Assembly: GCF_040939455.1 (NCBI RefSeq)
Contig: NC_134106.1
Location: forward strand, 70,651,001 to 70,715,000
Direction of reading: 5' to 3'
DNA: 64,000 bases
From: Microcebus murinus
Lineage: Eukaryota > Chordata > Mammalia > Primates > Cheirogaleidae
The translations under genes and the position numbers were made by a program. Each line of letters begins with the position of its first letter. Position 1 is the first letter of the stretch. The notes below the pieces were generated by a model. The model worked only from the letters and a program-made list of their open reading frames with translations, did no database searches and was not told the DNA's origin. Below are positions 52,346-64,000 of this stretch, piece by piece.

Positions 52346-53477
52346 AAGCCAATTCCATAGGCCTTAATGTTGACAAGTGGTCATAATTTTTAAGCTAATG
52401 TGTTATGTGGAATTTTCTTATGTGAGTAATAGATACTATGTCATGTGGCAGTAGAAGTGTGTAAAATATTAATGTTGACAAAGTGTCATAATTTTAGGGT
52501 TAATAGCTTTGTGTAGAATTTTCCTGTCCTATAAAAGATATTAGGTACCATGATGTGGAATTAAAGGCACATTCAAAAGTAAGCTGCATTTGTGCCCCTG
52601 AGGTGCTCAGCAGATGGCTTCTGTCTCTCCCTCCCCCTGTCCCCCAGCTCTTTTCTGTTTCACATGCCCCACTTCGCTCTCCTTTTTCTTTCTCCCTTTT
52701 CTTTCCTCCACTACCTCCCAGAAAATATGACCTTGAGATGCCAGAGGTTTTATCCTAAAACGTGAATTAGCCCACTTAGTATAAAATGTAAAACCTAAAA
52801 GATGACCAGGCACCTGGTCCCATCAGCATCACAGCTTAGTTTTTTTTCCTTTCCAAGTCCTCAGTCTGAGTTAACTTCATGCAGTCCAAGCATGCAACAT
52901 GTTCGACTTGGTTCTAAAGCTAATCTCTTGATTTGTTTCAGCTGTCAGCCTAGGTGTTCCTCCCACCTCACTCCTCAGTAATTCCTTATCCCTAGTCATT
53001 AGGGAAGGTTGGTTTGTTGGTTGGCTGGTTTTGTATTATTTCTCTCTGAACAAAGCAGTTCTTAATATCTTCATTCTACCATCTTAGCACAGTTACTACA
53101 ATGAATTTAAAGATTTTTAATACAGAAATGAAGTTAATGCACAATTATGAAGGATCTTGATTTTCTTTGAATCTTACATCCTCATCTCAAAAAACACTCA
53201 AAGGTACTTTTTTAGTTTGTAGATTATCTATCTTATTAAGACATTCTTAGTATACTTGGTATCTGTACTTCTGTCTTCCCTCTAGGAAGGTATAATATAT
53301 CCTTGAGGAGACTTTTCTCACCTGTGAACACTTAACAAGTGCCCTCAAGTACTGAAGCTTCTGCAGCTATCTTTGTGCGGTTCAAGCTGTGGATAGATTT
53401 TATCCAAAAGCCAGTCTAAGGGGAAATATCTTAGGAGGAAGATGCTTTTTTTCCTTTTGGTGGTTATTTTCTTTTTG

Positions 53478-53713
53478 TTTTTGTTTTTGTTTTTTTCTCA
53501 GCCTCCCGAGTAGCTGGGACTACAGGCATGCACCACCATGCCCGGCTAATTTTTTCTATATATATTAGTTGGCCAATTAATTTGTTTCTATTTATAGTAG
53601 AGACAGGGTCTCGCTCTTGCTCAGGGTGGTTTCAAACTCCTGACCTTGAGCAATCCGCCCACCTCGGCCTCCCAGAGTGCTAGGATTACAGGGGTGAGCC
53701 ACAGCGCATGGCC
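53478..53713 (-). repeat. Strepsirrhine SINE lacking its 3' part, with tail and TSD
   Basis: The tail (TTTTTGTTTTTG...) joins directly to CTCAGCCTCCCGAGTAGC, so about 110 bp of the right arm is missing. The left arm is complete. Perfect duplication TTATTTTCTTTTTG at 53464-53477 and 53714-53727. Confidence 0.94.
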
Positions 53714-53830
53714 TTATTTTCTTTTTGGATAAAAATCTTATACAGTCTTATGATATTGTAATAAAACTATACATAATCCAGCACTGGTTAATTTGTTGCA
53801 AAACAAAGAGTCTCAAAAATACCTAAACTG

Positions 53831-54497
<667 letters not shown>

Positions 54498-55563
54498 ACC
54501 TAAACTGACTTGTTTGCTTTATTTTTAAATAACTGGAGCTGTTTCTATTTCTTCAGAAACTGGCCTTGTTTTTCGTTTGTTTGTTTGTTTTTTAAAGGAA
54601 ATCTGGCCACAGTTAAAAACCAAAGACAAATCACACTGTCCTGCATCTCTATAAGAGTTTACAATTTAACTAGGCAAGACAGAAGCATATGAAAAGTAAA
54701 ATAAGTGTATCAGACACTACCTAGCAATGTCTGAATGGAACAGACAGTAAAATCTAAATTCCTAGTAAAGAGATGGTTGATATCTATAAATTTATGAACA
54801 CATACGATTTACTTTTCTTTCTGATGGAGGAAAAAAGTGTCTGACCACCTTTATGGCATCTTCTAAGAAAGGCACAAGAATGTCTATCTGCTTATTTTTC
54901 TCATTTGCCTCTCAGCACATTCCACTATAACCTCTCTTGTTCTTTTGCACACTCTCATGCTTAAGTGTTGTTTCTCTTGAGCATCTTTCAGTTTTCATGA
55001 GGCTGTTTCTCAGAGTCCTGAGTCACGTAATCAGACAGCTGACTGGGCATAAGAGAGACTGGTGTCAAAACAGAGTCAAACTCTCAGGGGACTTCTGCTT
55101 TCTAGTCATTGGAAGATAGGAAGTTATGTTTGCTTAGTTTCCAGGAATCAGAGTAGTTTGTCCTCCCCAAGATTGTCCTTTCAAGTCTCACCTTTCCCCT
55201 GCCTCCTCATCTCCAGTGCTACCTCCTTCTCCCACTCTACTGTAAGCAGACAGTAAGGTCAGCTGACTGCCTAGATTTTACTCCAGGTGAAAGGATTTTG
55301 GCACTTGGTGCATGTACTGGCAAAATGAATCACATATCTTACCTTTGACCCTCTTACTCATGGAGAAGCAATTACGTACCTACAAGTTTAACTGTGTACC
55401 AGACCTATTTTCTTGGCCTTCTTCTTAAGATTGAAGTTCTTCGTACTTCAAGGCCTTGCTGCCACCATTAGACCATTGTCTGCCCATTTGGATTTCTGGA
55501 AAGAGTAAGGGCCCTTCCTTTTAAAAAGCTCACCATTCTTTCCAACCTTCCCTTTTCCTGCCT

Positions 55564-55584
55564 CCCCCCCCCCCCCCCCCCCCC
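55564..55584. repeat. Poly-C run of 21
   Basis: Uninterrupted C homopolymer. Confidence 0.95.
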
Positions 55585-56376
55585 GTTTCACCAATTTTAT
55601 TGAAACTACTCTTTCAGAAACAATCTTTCTAACCTGTCCAGGCTCCCCTGAACTCTGCCTATGTACACAGCATTTTATTCCTGCTTTCTCTTGCCATAAG
55701 ATCTACAAGGAAGTTGATCTTCTATTTCTTGAACTAGACTTGTCACAAGCTTCTGCCTACACCATCCATTTCTTTGGGAAATAAGGTTCTAAAAATGGGC
55801 CCCCATCCTGTTTTCCCCTTGGAAGTTCCATTCATGAATTCACAGAGCACATATCAACAGTAATCGTTAACTATCTTACCTTATCACATTCAACAGGTAT
55901 AGATTTATACAGTTGCATTTAATCAGACCTTTGCTGTCTTATTTGGGGATTGGCCCTGAAGTCTAGCTTGCTTTGGGGCAGTATGGCAGAGTATCATATC
56001 TGTCTTTTTCATTTAAGACTGGACTTAGACACAAATGTGCACTTACTAGCATATTTTCAGTTTTTGAATGGAAACTATTTTGCTAGACCATGCAAATCAA
56101 TGGGCCAGGCTGTTACAAGACCTTACAGAGAGAGATCAAGTTTGGTGTCTCTACAACTGTTGTGTTTGACCTGAGAGATTGCTCTAGCTGTGAGTGACAA
56201 CATGGATATGTGACAGTTCGTGCTTAGGTTTCTACTATTTTTCACTAGTTCAGGATCTGCTGTGTTTTTGTGTGGTTAAAACTTGATAATAGTAAAATTT
56301 ATAGCAGAATACTGGTCCAGAAAGATGTCTGATTGATGTTCACTTATTAAACCCACTTTCTTTACTTTCATTTCAG

Positions 56377-56478
56377 ATTTGTCCAATATGTGCAGCATTA
56401 CCTGGAGGCGATCCTAATCATGTCACGGATGACTTTGCAGCTCATCTTACACTTGAACACAGAGCCCCTAGAGATTTA
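56377..56478 (+). CDS. KCMF1: KCMF1 coding exon 4: second zinc-binding motif
   Basis: This exon encodes residues 109-142, starting ICPICAALPGGDPNHVTDDF. The C110-x2-C113 pair with H131 and H136 forms the second zinc-binding unit of the Di19-type region. The exon is 102 bp and phase 0 at both ends. Its acceptor is canonical (TTTCATTTCAG). Its donor is not GT: after GAT TTA the sequence reads ATATCCTTTT, the U12-type 5' splice consensus. Reading on would give Ile-Ser-Phe-stop, so splicing at 56478/56479 is required to keep the protein intact. The end was placed by the U12 motif and by the expected Asp-Leu-Asp-Glu join to the next exon. Confidence 0.95.
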
Positions 56479-56488
56479 ATATCCTTTT
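56479..56488 (+). other. U12-type 5' splice site
   Basis: ATATCCTTTT directly follows the exon codon TTA. It matches the U12 consensus RTATCCTTT at every position. No usable in-frame GT donor lies nearby; the GT at 56491-56492 is beyond an in-frame TAA. Confidence 0.93.
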
Positions 56489-58393
56489 AAGTGGCAACAG
56501 TGGAAAGAGTTGTTTGTAACATTTTGATTATTTTTTAAGGATAATATCCCCAAAGAAAGAGAAACTGATCTCCAAATTATTTTTGTTTACTTGACCTTTT
56601 CCTAAAAGTGACTCAGTGTTGAAGTGCAGTTTCTTATTTCTCTTTTCATACTCTGTGACTTATATTAACCATGTTCTTTAGGTGAAAATTGACTTGCCCA
56701 TCATCTTTAGTTCATTACAATCAGATTTTTTAAAAGACAATTTGACCAGTTTATAAATCTTCTAGGAGGGTATTTTCTTACCAAAGAGAAAGCTACCAAT
56801 CCACATTAAAATATAATTAGTTAAATATAAAGAGGCTTTATTTGCTTTCCCTTGTTCCTCTGCTGCCTTACTCTGCTCTGGGTATGGTATGGTGGGCTGG
56901 TAGGGTGGGTGTGCATGTTGGGGTTCCTATCCCTTTTGGGTCCCCTACTCCAGAGAGAGCAGTTCCTGCCAGTTCTCTGGATTCAGTGCTTCTGGTTTCA
57001 GGTTATAAATTGTTTTTCTAAAAACTATCACCTGTTAACTTAGAGTTTTCTTCCCATGTAAAAGTTTCTGTGTTCGTTGCAATTTGAAGTAACTCAGGAG
57101 CTAATCAGAACCTTTCTCTCTGCCCAAATTCATTCTGGTTCCTTTAATTGCCTCCTGGCAATCATAATCCAAACTTAGACTTGTTGAAGAAGAAATGGAT
57201 GGTTTTCTTGTTCTGTAGCTTCCATCCCTTGCTCACAGTTACTAATTTTCTAATTGAAAATATGGCCGTTTATATTTAGGGGAAGGTAAGTGGAAACTAA
57301 CAGAAAGATAAAGAAAGGAAACCAACCTGAGAAATGAGTGTGTCAGCCTAATCTGAGCCCGTCTGTGGGTTGTATTCAGTTAGCAGAGGAGACCACTCTT
57401 CCTCTTGCCCTGTGTGTAGGGGATGCTGAGAGCAACATAAAGAAAACAGTGTTTTGTTTTTTTAAAGCCTTTGAGTTGCCGTGCGTTTTGATACAAGAAT
57501 CCTTTATAATACCCCGAAGGGGTATATTTGATCCACGGTTCAGTTCACTCCATCTTCATGGAGAAACTAAGCAGATAATTTAAAACCAAGCCAACATTCT
57601 AAACTTTTTCAGCAAATTTAGGAGCCTCCAGTGATATCAGCATCATTCAGTGGAATATTCTGCATCATCTACCTCTACCTTTATGAGATTTTTATAAGTG
57701 TCTCTGGTTACCAAGAAAAGAATAAGTTAAGTCAAATATAAGAAAAGACATAGATTACATATTAGATTCCTTACCATTTGGTTCTAGGAAAAAATATTGC
57801 CATGGCAATTCTTCTGAAAACATACTAATTTCAAGTAGTAACTTTATTTGTTTGACATCAGGGGTATCTTCTATGTAAGCCTCTTAAGCACCAGACCATT
57901 TTTTTCAAATATTTTGATAGATTTCTTCCTCAAGTGCACTTCATCCAGCTACTTTCTAAAAACAAAATATGATCATAACATCACTTTCTCTAGAATCTGA
58001 ACCATCATCATGAATACCACTTGGAATAGTGCATATTATGGTGGCACCTGAGGGCCTCCTGGAGTCATTCACCCTGTCCCTAAATGACTCCAAAACCATC
58101 AGCTGAAAAACTAGGAAGCCAACAAAAAAGTTAATCTGCATTATAAAGCTGTTCTGTTTGCTGCTTTGAAGGAGAAGTCTCTTTGGCATGATCTAGTCCA
58201 CTCCCCAAATGTAAAAATTAATACTTATTTATCATAGTTACTTGGATATAAGCATTTATGAAATTAGGGTCAGGGATCTCATGAGATCAGGGTAAGGGAA
58301 TGTTTCACCTTTGACCTCATCTGGCAGTGTTACTCTGGTCATCATAGCTGGAGCCTAGGAATAAATTTCTCTCCACCTGAAGAAACTTTTCTC

Positions 58394-58397
<4 letters not shown>

Positions 58398-58477
<80 letters not shown>
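58398..58477. repeat. (CT)n microsatellite
   Basis: About 40 uninterrupted CT units on the sense strand, in intron 4, ending 184 nt before the U12 branch site. It gives the U12 intron a long pyrimidine tract. Confidence 0.98.
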
Positions 58478-58482
<5 letters not shown>

Positions 58483-58660
58483 GCTTTATATTTGAAAGTC
58501 TTTTTTAGGGTTAACAACCCTCATAGATAGGGTTGAGCACTCAAAATTTAATTTTGGCACTCAAAATTAAATGTGCCGTTTTAAAATGCTTATTACAATT
58601 CAGGAAATCTGTATGTTTGTCTAGCAAGTGGTTTTTTTCCCTTCCTGTGAAACACTTTGG

Positions 58661-58668
58661 TCCTTAAC
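58661..58668 (+). other. U12-type branch point sequence
   Basis: TCCTTAAC matches eight bases of the minor-spliceosome branch site consensus (TTCCTTAAC). The likely branch adenosine at 58667 is 12 nt from the inferred junction at 58679/58680, which is within the narrow 10-16 nt spacing known for U12 introns. There is no long polypyrimidine tract after it, as is usual for this class. Confidence 0.9.
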
Positions 58669-58679
58669 TTTTGAGTTAT

Positions 58680-58854
58680 GATGAATCGAGTGGTGTTCGA
58701 CATGTACGTAGAATGTTTCACCCTGGCCGGGGATTAGGAGGTCCTCGTGCTCGTAGATCAAACATGCACTTTACTAGCAGTTCTACTGGTGGACTTTCTT
58801 CTTCTCAGAGTTCATATTCTCCAAGCAATAGGGAAGCCATGGATCCTATAGCTG
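58680..58854 (+). CDS. KCMF1: KCMF1 coding exon 5: basic and Ser-rich linker
   Basis: This exon encodes residues 143-200 and the first base of Glu201. It opens DESSGVRHVRRMFHPG, continues with an Arg/Gly-rich basic patch (residues about 149-169), then a Ser/Thr-rich stretch. No catalytic or metal site is visible; the segment is probably disordered. The donor is GTAAGT at 58855-58860. The start is set by the upstream U12 intron. Using the nearby AG at 58674-58675 instead would add four bases and bring a stop two codons into the exon. The exon is 175 bp with no internal stop in frame. Confidence 0.95.
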
Positions 58855-59055
58855 GTAAGTTAGTTTCACGTTAATAAAGGAAATGGCAGGTCAGGGAGAG
58901 CTCTTTGTAAAATTTTTTGTGGGGTTTGCATTCTTAGTCTTACCTCTCTGTTCACATGCTCATGCTCCTTGACAAAATTCCCAAATGTTTTATAAAGATA
59001 AAATATTCTTAAAACAGTTAACATAAAGTAGTTATGTAGTTCTGGCGTTTAAGTC

Positions 59056-59392
59056 CAGTAGTCCCCCTTCCTTATTCAAGGTTTCACTTTCTCCAGTTTC
59101 AGTTACCTGCAGTCAACTACAGTCCAAACATAGGTGAGTAGTACAGTACAATAAGACACTTAGGGAGAGAGAGAGAGATACACCATATTCACATCACTTT
59201 TGTTGTGGCATATTGTTATAATCCTTCTGTTTTATTGTTAATCTCTTACTGTGCCTAATTTCTAAATTAAACTTTATCATAGGTATGTAAGTATAGGGAA
59301 AACAGTATATATTGGGTTTGGTATTGTCCACAGTTTCAGCAGTTCACAGGGAGTCTTAGAATGTATTCCCTGTGAATAAGGGGGGACTACTG
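59056..59392 (+). mobile_element. Tigger-group DNA transposon
   Basis: Inverted ends CAGTAGTCCCCCTTCCTTATTC and GAATAAGGGGGGACTACTG, with TA after the right end. Non-coding; an ORF starting at 59372 overlaps its right end and is not a gene. Confidence 0.9.
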
Positions 59393-59779
59393 TACATAGG
59401 GGAAGAAGATAATAAGTGGTTTATGTTGCATTTTGTGGCCTCCATTGAAGCCCAGGAAAACCATAAAAGATTTCAGAATTGGAAAACCTCTAAAATTCCA
59501 TGGTTAAACCTCCACAAGTACACAGAAAAGTTAATTGACAAGACTAAAGAATTAAGCTCTTCTCATGGAATAAAGTAAAGTCGAAATTATTCTGTCCTTG
59601 CCTTGATTTGAGAATTATATTGCTGTGGAACATACAGTACAGTTTTAATAGCTTGGGAAAATCTTACTGGAAAAAAAAAACACCAGCATTTGAACCTGTA
59701 GCTCATGGCCAAGTCATTGAGTCTAGTGCAGGACAAACCTAGGAAGCCAGTAGCAGAGCATAGAATCAAAACAAAATAT

Positions 59780-60078
59780 CAGGTAGGGCACAGTGGCTCA
59801 CACCTGTAATCCAAGTACTCTGGGCAGCTGAGGTGGCAGGATCACCTGAGTTTGGGAGTCTGAGACCAGCCTGAGCAAGAGCGAGACCCCGTCTCTACAA
59901 AAAAATACAAAAATCAGCCAGGTGTAGTGTAGTGTGTGCTTGTAGTCCCAGCTACTCAGGAAGCTGAGACAGGAGAATCACTTGAGCTCAGGAGTTTGAG
60001 GTTGCAGTGAGCTATGATGACACTACTGCACTCTAGCTAGAGTGACAGAGCAACACCCTGTCTCAAAAAAAAAAAAAG
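59780..60078 (+). repeat. Alu-type SINE, sense, older form
   Basis: Dimer with CTACAAAAAAATACAAAAATC as middle linker, like early Alus. Ends in about 13 A. Confidence 0.93.
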
Positions 60079-60709
60079 TCAGAAATCACTATAGCATGAG
60101 AGTCTGCAAGACACACCAAGCAGACAAAAGTTAAGACTCTGGGGAGTTAAAGCAACAGTTTTGAAATGTGTCTATGTGGTGGAATGTGTACCTGGAAGCC
60201 TTGAAGTGCCGTGCGGAACACCTGAAATATTGATAAGTGTAAATCTGTGGTAGAAACTCAGGACAGTTCTACTCATAAAATGTTCTTAAAAATGTAAGAT
60301 ATACAGTATAAAATCTTAATTCCAAATGTGTTTTGGCATTTGGATGTGTAACAACAAAAACAAGCTCAATAAACTGAGTTTTGGGGATTTTAAAAAATAT
60401 TTCTTCATCCAAAGGGAATATTTACATACTATTTTTGGTAGCAAGCTCTAAAAAGTTAAAGTAATTTCTGGGAGCAACATTCAAATTGAGAAATTCTCTT
60501 TTCATTACTTTGATTTTTTTCTGTCAGTGAAAATTAGTTTATTTTAGTGATAGACTGTATATTCCATGAGAGAATGGTATAAGAACCCCTGGGATAAAGC
60601 AACAGTGAGCAAGAAAACAAGCTTACCCTGTTAATGAGCATTTTGGGAGGTTTTTTTTGGGTGGAGGGCACGGGGTTTGTTGTTGGGGTTTTTTGTTTTG
60701 TTTTGTTGA

Positions 60710-60993
<284 letters not shown>

Positions 60994-61364
60994 ATGATAA
61001 AGAGTGTTTGTTGGCCTGTGAACATCTGCAAGGTGATCGTCAATTCCCTGTAAACTAGGTAGTCCCTCCACATAAGAGGAAAAATTACTGCACCTTACTT
61101 AAATAAAGACTCAAGGCCAAAGTTTTTATCTCTTTTGATGAGTACAACCTTATTAACACAAGACAGTCTGGATCATAATAGGCCACTAAATAGGCTGTAC
61201 AGTCAGGTGCCCCAGGAGCCAACCAGCCTTCCTGAGCACTGCTAGTGGTGCTCACTGAAGTGATACTCAGAAACAACAGTCCCAGAGAAAAGGCAGAGGC
61301 GAGCATGTAAGGACCACAATTAGAAATGATCTAGGCCTCTTGGATTTAATCCTAACCATTCATT

Positions 61365-61500
61365 TCAGTCTTTTAATAAATGTTTGAATTCCTGCTATAT
61401 GTCAAGCACTGTTCTAAGAGCTGGGAGTATATTACACAGAGTAGACCTGATCCCTGCTTCCATGGAACTCATACTGAGAAGACTAATATGATTGGACCCA
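61365..61500 (-). repeat. L2/MIR-class remnant, antisense
   Basis: 'cctgctatatgtcaagcactgttctaagagctggg...cctgatccctgcttccatggaactcatac' resembles a reversed L2 3' region. Confidence 0.65.
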
Positions 61501-61836
61501 TAGATGAACCACTTTAATCCATTACATAAAGACAAAGTGTAACTAAATTAGTCTATTTTGCAAATAATTTTTAAAACAATCTGTTAAGTTTTGCTTAAAG
61601 CAAAAATAATTGTGTCCTTATAATTATTAATATTCATATGCATTTGCATTCCATGTACACACTAACTCCTGCCTCTAGGAGGCATTCTAAAAAGCATTGA
61701 ATTCTTAGCTGAAACTGTATATTGCTATGAGTACCTACCATTCATGATGATTTTTCTTCCAGTAAAAGAATGATCCTATAGCATTTTGTTTTCCTCAGCA
61801 TTAAGAGACATTAATTACCTTCATTTCCATTGGCAG

Positions 61837-62119
61837 AGCTTTTATCTCAGTTATCAGGAGTGAGACGTTCTGCAGGAGGACAGCTTAATTCTTCTGGCCC
61901 TTCCGCTTCTCAGTTACAACAGCTGCAGATGCAGCTGCAGCTAGAACGGCAGCATGCCCAGGCAGCACGGCAACAACTGGAGACGGCACGCAACGCAAGC
62001 CGGCGTACTAACACAAGCAGTGTCACCACTACAATCACACAATCCACAGCAACAACCAACACAGCTAATACAGAAAGCAGTCAGCAAACTCTCCAGAATT
62101 CCCAGTTTCTTTTAACAAG
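61837..62119 (+). CDS. KCMF1: KCMF1 coding exon 6: coiled coil and Ser/Thr-rich region
   Basis: This exon encodes the end of Glu201, residues 202-294 and two bases of Arg295. Residues about 224-255 (from ASQLQQLQMQ) are Gln/Leu/Arg-rich with heptad spacing and form a predicted coiled coil. They are followed by a Ser/Thr/Asn-rich low-complexity stretch to about residue 290. In the family this C-terminal half is used for partner binding, including the RAD6 and UBR4 assembly; that is prior knowledge. The acceptor is CCATTGGCAG. The donor is GTAGCT at 62120, weaker than the GTAAGT donors of exons 2, 3 and 5. The exon is 283 bp and ends in phase 2. The remaining C-terminus (about 86 residues) lies beyond the window. 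Confidence 0.96.
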
Positions 62120-63079
62120 GTAGCTTGTTTATTATTATAATTTTGTTTGAGAAGTAATGGTTTATTGGCCCTATGTAGTCTGAAATAATTGTTCTCTTTC
62201 GTGCATATATATTTCCTTAAAACTCTGCATTTGATCAAACTCTTAAGACTCATAGATCTCTGATAAAAACTGCATATTCAACATTTCCCCAAGAATATGA
62301 AAAATAATTATTTTAGGTAAATGAAGAATGCTGGTCTTCTTGTTCTCAAGCTATATATCATCATCTAAAATGAGTTTCTTTTCCCATGCTACCCATAAAA
62401 CTTAAACACCATGTCATTATATATATGGGTCATATTAGGTACATGTATTGTCATAATTTTTACTGCCAATTTCAGTCTGCTGTGAAATATTAAAAGGCAC
62501 AAAGAATATTTCATAATACAGTAGTTTTCAAATACAGTGGTTTTCTCCTGAGAATTTCTAAAGAAGCTGGACTTAAATTCATAGGGTTGGCACACAAAAG
62601 TAACTGTTTAAAAAATGATTTATCATGGTGTAAGTAATACTTAGTACACACAGTAAACTATTCCACTGGATGGACTAGAGTTCTTACTTGCTTCTAAACC
62701 TACTGTAAGCAATTGAATATATTCTTTTGCCAAAACTTCGTAGGCATTTTATGTGACTTTTAAGAATATAAACAATTTTAAAAGAGTAACCATTGGTGAG
62801 TGAACACATAGGCTAAATAGATAATGAACCTGGACTAATTTGGGCTTTTAATGGAACAGAGAGGAATATAAGAACTGTAAAATGAAGAAATTTAGTGTAA
62901 TATATCATTATCTCCAAAATGTAGTATATATGACAATTTATTAGGATGTTAAAATATTATAATTTCTATTTATATCTCTTTGCTCTAATACTTTTTAATG
63001 TCTGTTAGTACAGTGGTACATGTGTATAGTTTCAAATAACATATTGTGAGTGCAGAATAAAAAAATGTTTGAGGACTCT

Positions 63080-63300
63080 TGGTCTAAATGCCCAGCTTTG
63101 CCACTTACTAGTTTTGGACCTAAGGCAAGTCATTACACTTCTCCAGACCTCAGTTTTATCATCAATATCCTAGGAGTTTTGCCTTATTAGAGAATTATTT
63201 TGAGGATTAAATGGAATACTAGTATGTATATTGCCTGGCTCAGTATCTGGCATACAGTAGAGGCCCAATTAATGGTGCCCCTTATTATCATTTATTATGG
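63080..63300 (+). repeat. MIR, sense
   Basis: 'tttgccacttactagttttggacctaaggcaagtcattacacttctccagacctcag...gaggattaaatggaat...ggcatacagtag' spans most of MIR. Confidence 0.85.
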
Positions 63301-63765
63301 ATCTAAGGAAGAAGTTTGAAGTGGGGAATTTACCTTTGAATTATCTCTGCAAGGTCAGTAACCGTGCCTAGTTATTACCAGAAAATGTTGCTTTAACATA
63401 AAGAAATCACAGAGCCTAGCAGATTGATCTACCCACTGCCATGTAGCCTTATCTGTAGGGACAGACCAACAGCAGGTCTTTAACTTGTAAGAGCACTTGA
63501 CTCAAAAAGAGATCAACTAACATGCATGTCTGCTGAGATGTTCAGGGAACTATGTGGAATGTCTTCCCAGTGTCTTTTGGAAAAGACATCTTCCTACCCT
63601 TGCCATATTCTTTGTTCATTTATTTACTTTTATTTTGTTCCCTTAACTACTCAGTGGGCTTGACCTGTGTTTTTTCTGTGCACTTCCTCTATACTAGACA
63701 CCCAGCTCCCAGAGCATGGTGTGGGTGGCCTCTGACTGCTCTCTTTAGATTCTGATTATAGCTTC

Positions 63766-64000
<235 letters not shown>

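Larger units (their letters stand above)
56479..58679 (+). other. KCMF1: KCMF1 intron 4, U12-type with AT...AT ends
   Basis: The 2201-bp intron starts ATATCCTTTT and has TCCTTAAC 12 nt before its end. Both are strong minor-spliceosome signals. The only junction that gives in-frame Leu142-Asp143-Glu144 ends the intron in ...GAGTTAT, so the termini are AT-AT rather than AT-AC or GT-AG. Apart from a long CT repeat, I see no repeat or gene in it. Confidence 0.88.

Noticed and set aside
52555..52758. Pyrimidine-rich ORF near 52.6 kb as a possible exon.
   Set aside because: It is low-complexity C/T-rich intron sequence without paired splice sites.
56491..56492. A GT that might serve as an ordinary donor for exon 4.
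   Set aside because: It lies after an in-frame TAA (56488-56490), fits the donor consensus poorly, and the U12 consensus sits exactly at the expected codon boundary.
58671..58675. AG at 58674-58675 as a normal acceptor for exon 5.
   Set aside because: With exon 4 ending at 56478 it gives TTA TTA TGA, an immediate stop, and it is only 8 nt from the likely branch A.

Overview
The window is vertebrate nuclear DNA, almost certainly from a strepsirrhine primate and most likely a lemur-type genome. The evidence is about 43 dimeric Alu-related SINEs. Most carry a linker reading 'tagttggccaattaatttc' (as seen in the antisense copies) and the right-arm wording 'agtgagtgccgtggcgtcag', which I associate with strepsirrhine rather than monkey or ape Alus. 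MIR, L2, L1, MaLR, Tigger and Charlie fossils place it in a placental mammal. I see no prokaryotic, plasmid or phage content and no CRISPR array.

One gene explains all convincing coding sequence: KCMF1, on the + strand. KCMF1 is a ZZ-type zinc-finger protein that works with UBR4 and RAD6-type E2 enzymes in ubiquitin-dependent degradation. Five internal coding exons are present at 40221-40388, 45015-45154, 56377-56478, 58680-58854 and 61837-62119. They cover residues 6 to 295 of a protein of about 381 residues. The first exon (about 5 codons plus one base) lies upstream and the last coding exon lies downstream. All five exons join in frame and have no internal stops.

Layout: 1-40220 is the 3' part of intron 1 and is packed with SINEs, L2/MIR debris (about 9.4-14.5 kb), L1 fragments (about 15.5-16.8, 36.2-39 kb) and DNA transposons. 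Intron 2 (40389-45014) holds an antisense L1 broken by SINEs and a Tigger, plus an antisense MaLR-like LTR. Intron 3 (45155-56376) is long and has a nested SINE. Intron 4 (56479-58679) begins ATATCCTTTT and has TCCTTAAC close to its end, so it is a minor-spliceosome (U12-type) intron whose apparent terminal dinucleotides are AT and AT. Introns 5 and 6 are ordinary.

I found no new multi-gene system. The observations most worth a second look are the non-canonical AT-AT U12 intron in KCMF1, two inverted copies of a TA-flanked mariner/pogo-like non-autonomous transposon, a foldback MITE, a roughly 60-bp micro-retroposition, a SINE copy that lacks its 3' part yet has a tail and target-site duplication, and an 84-bp tandem duplication.
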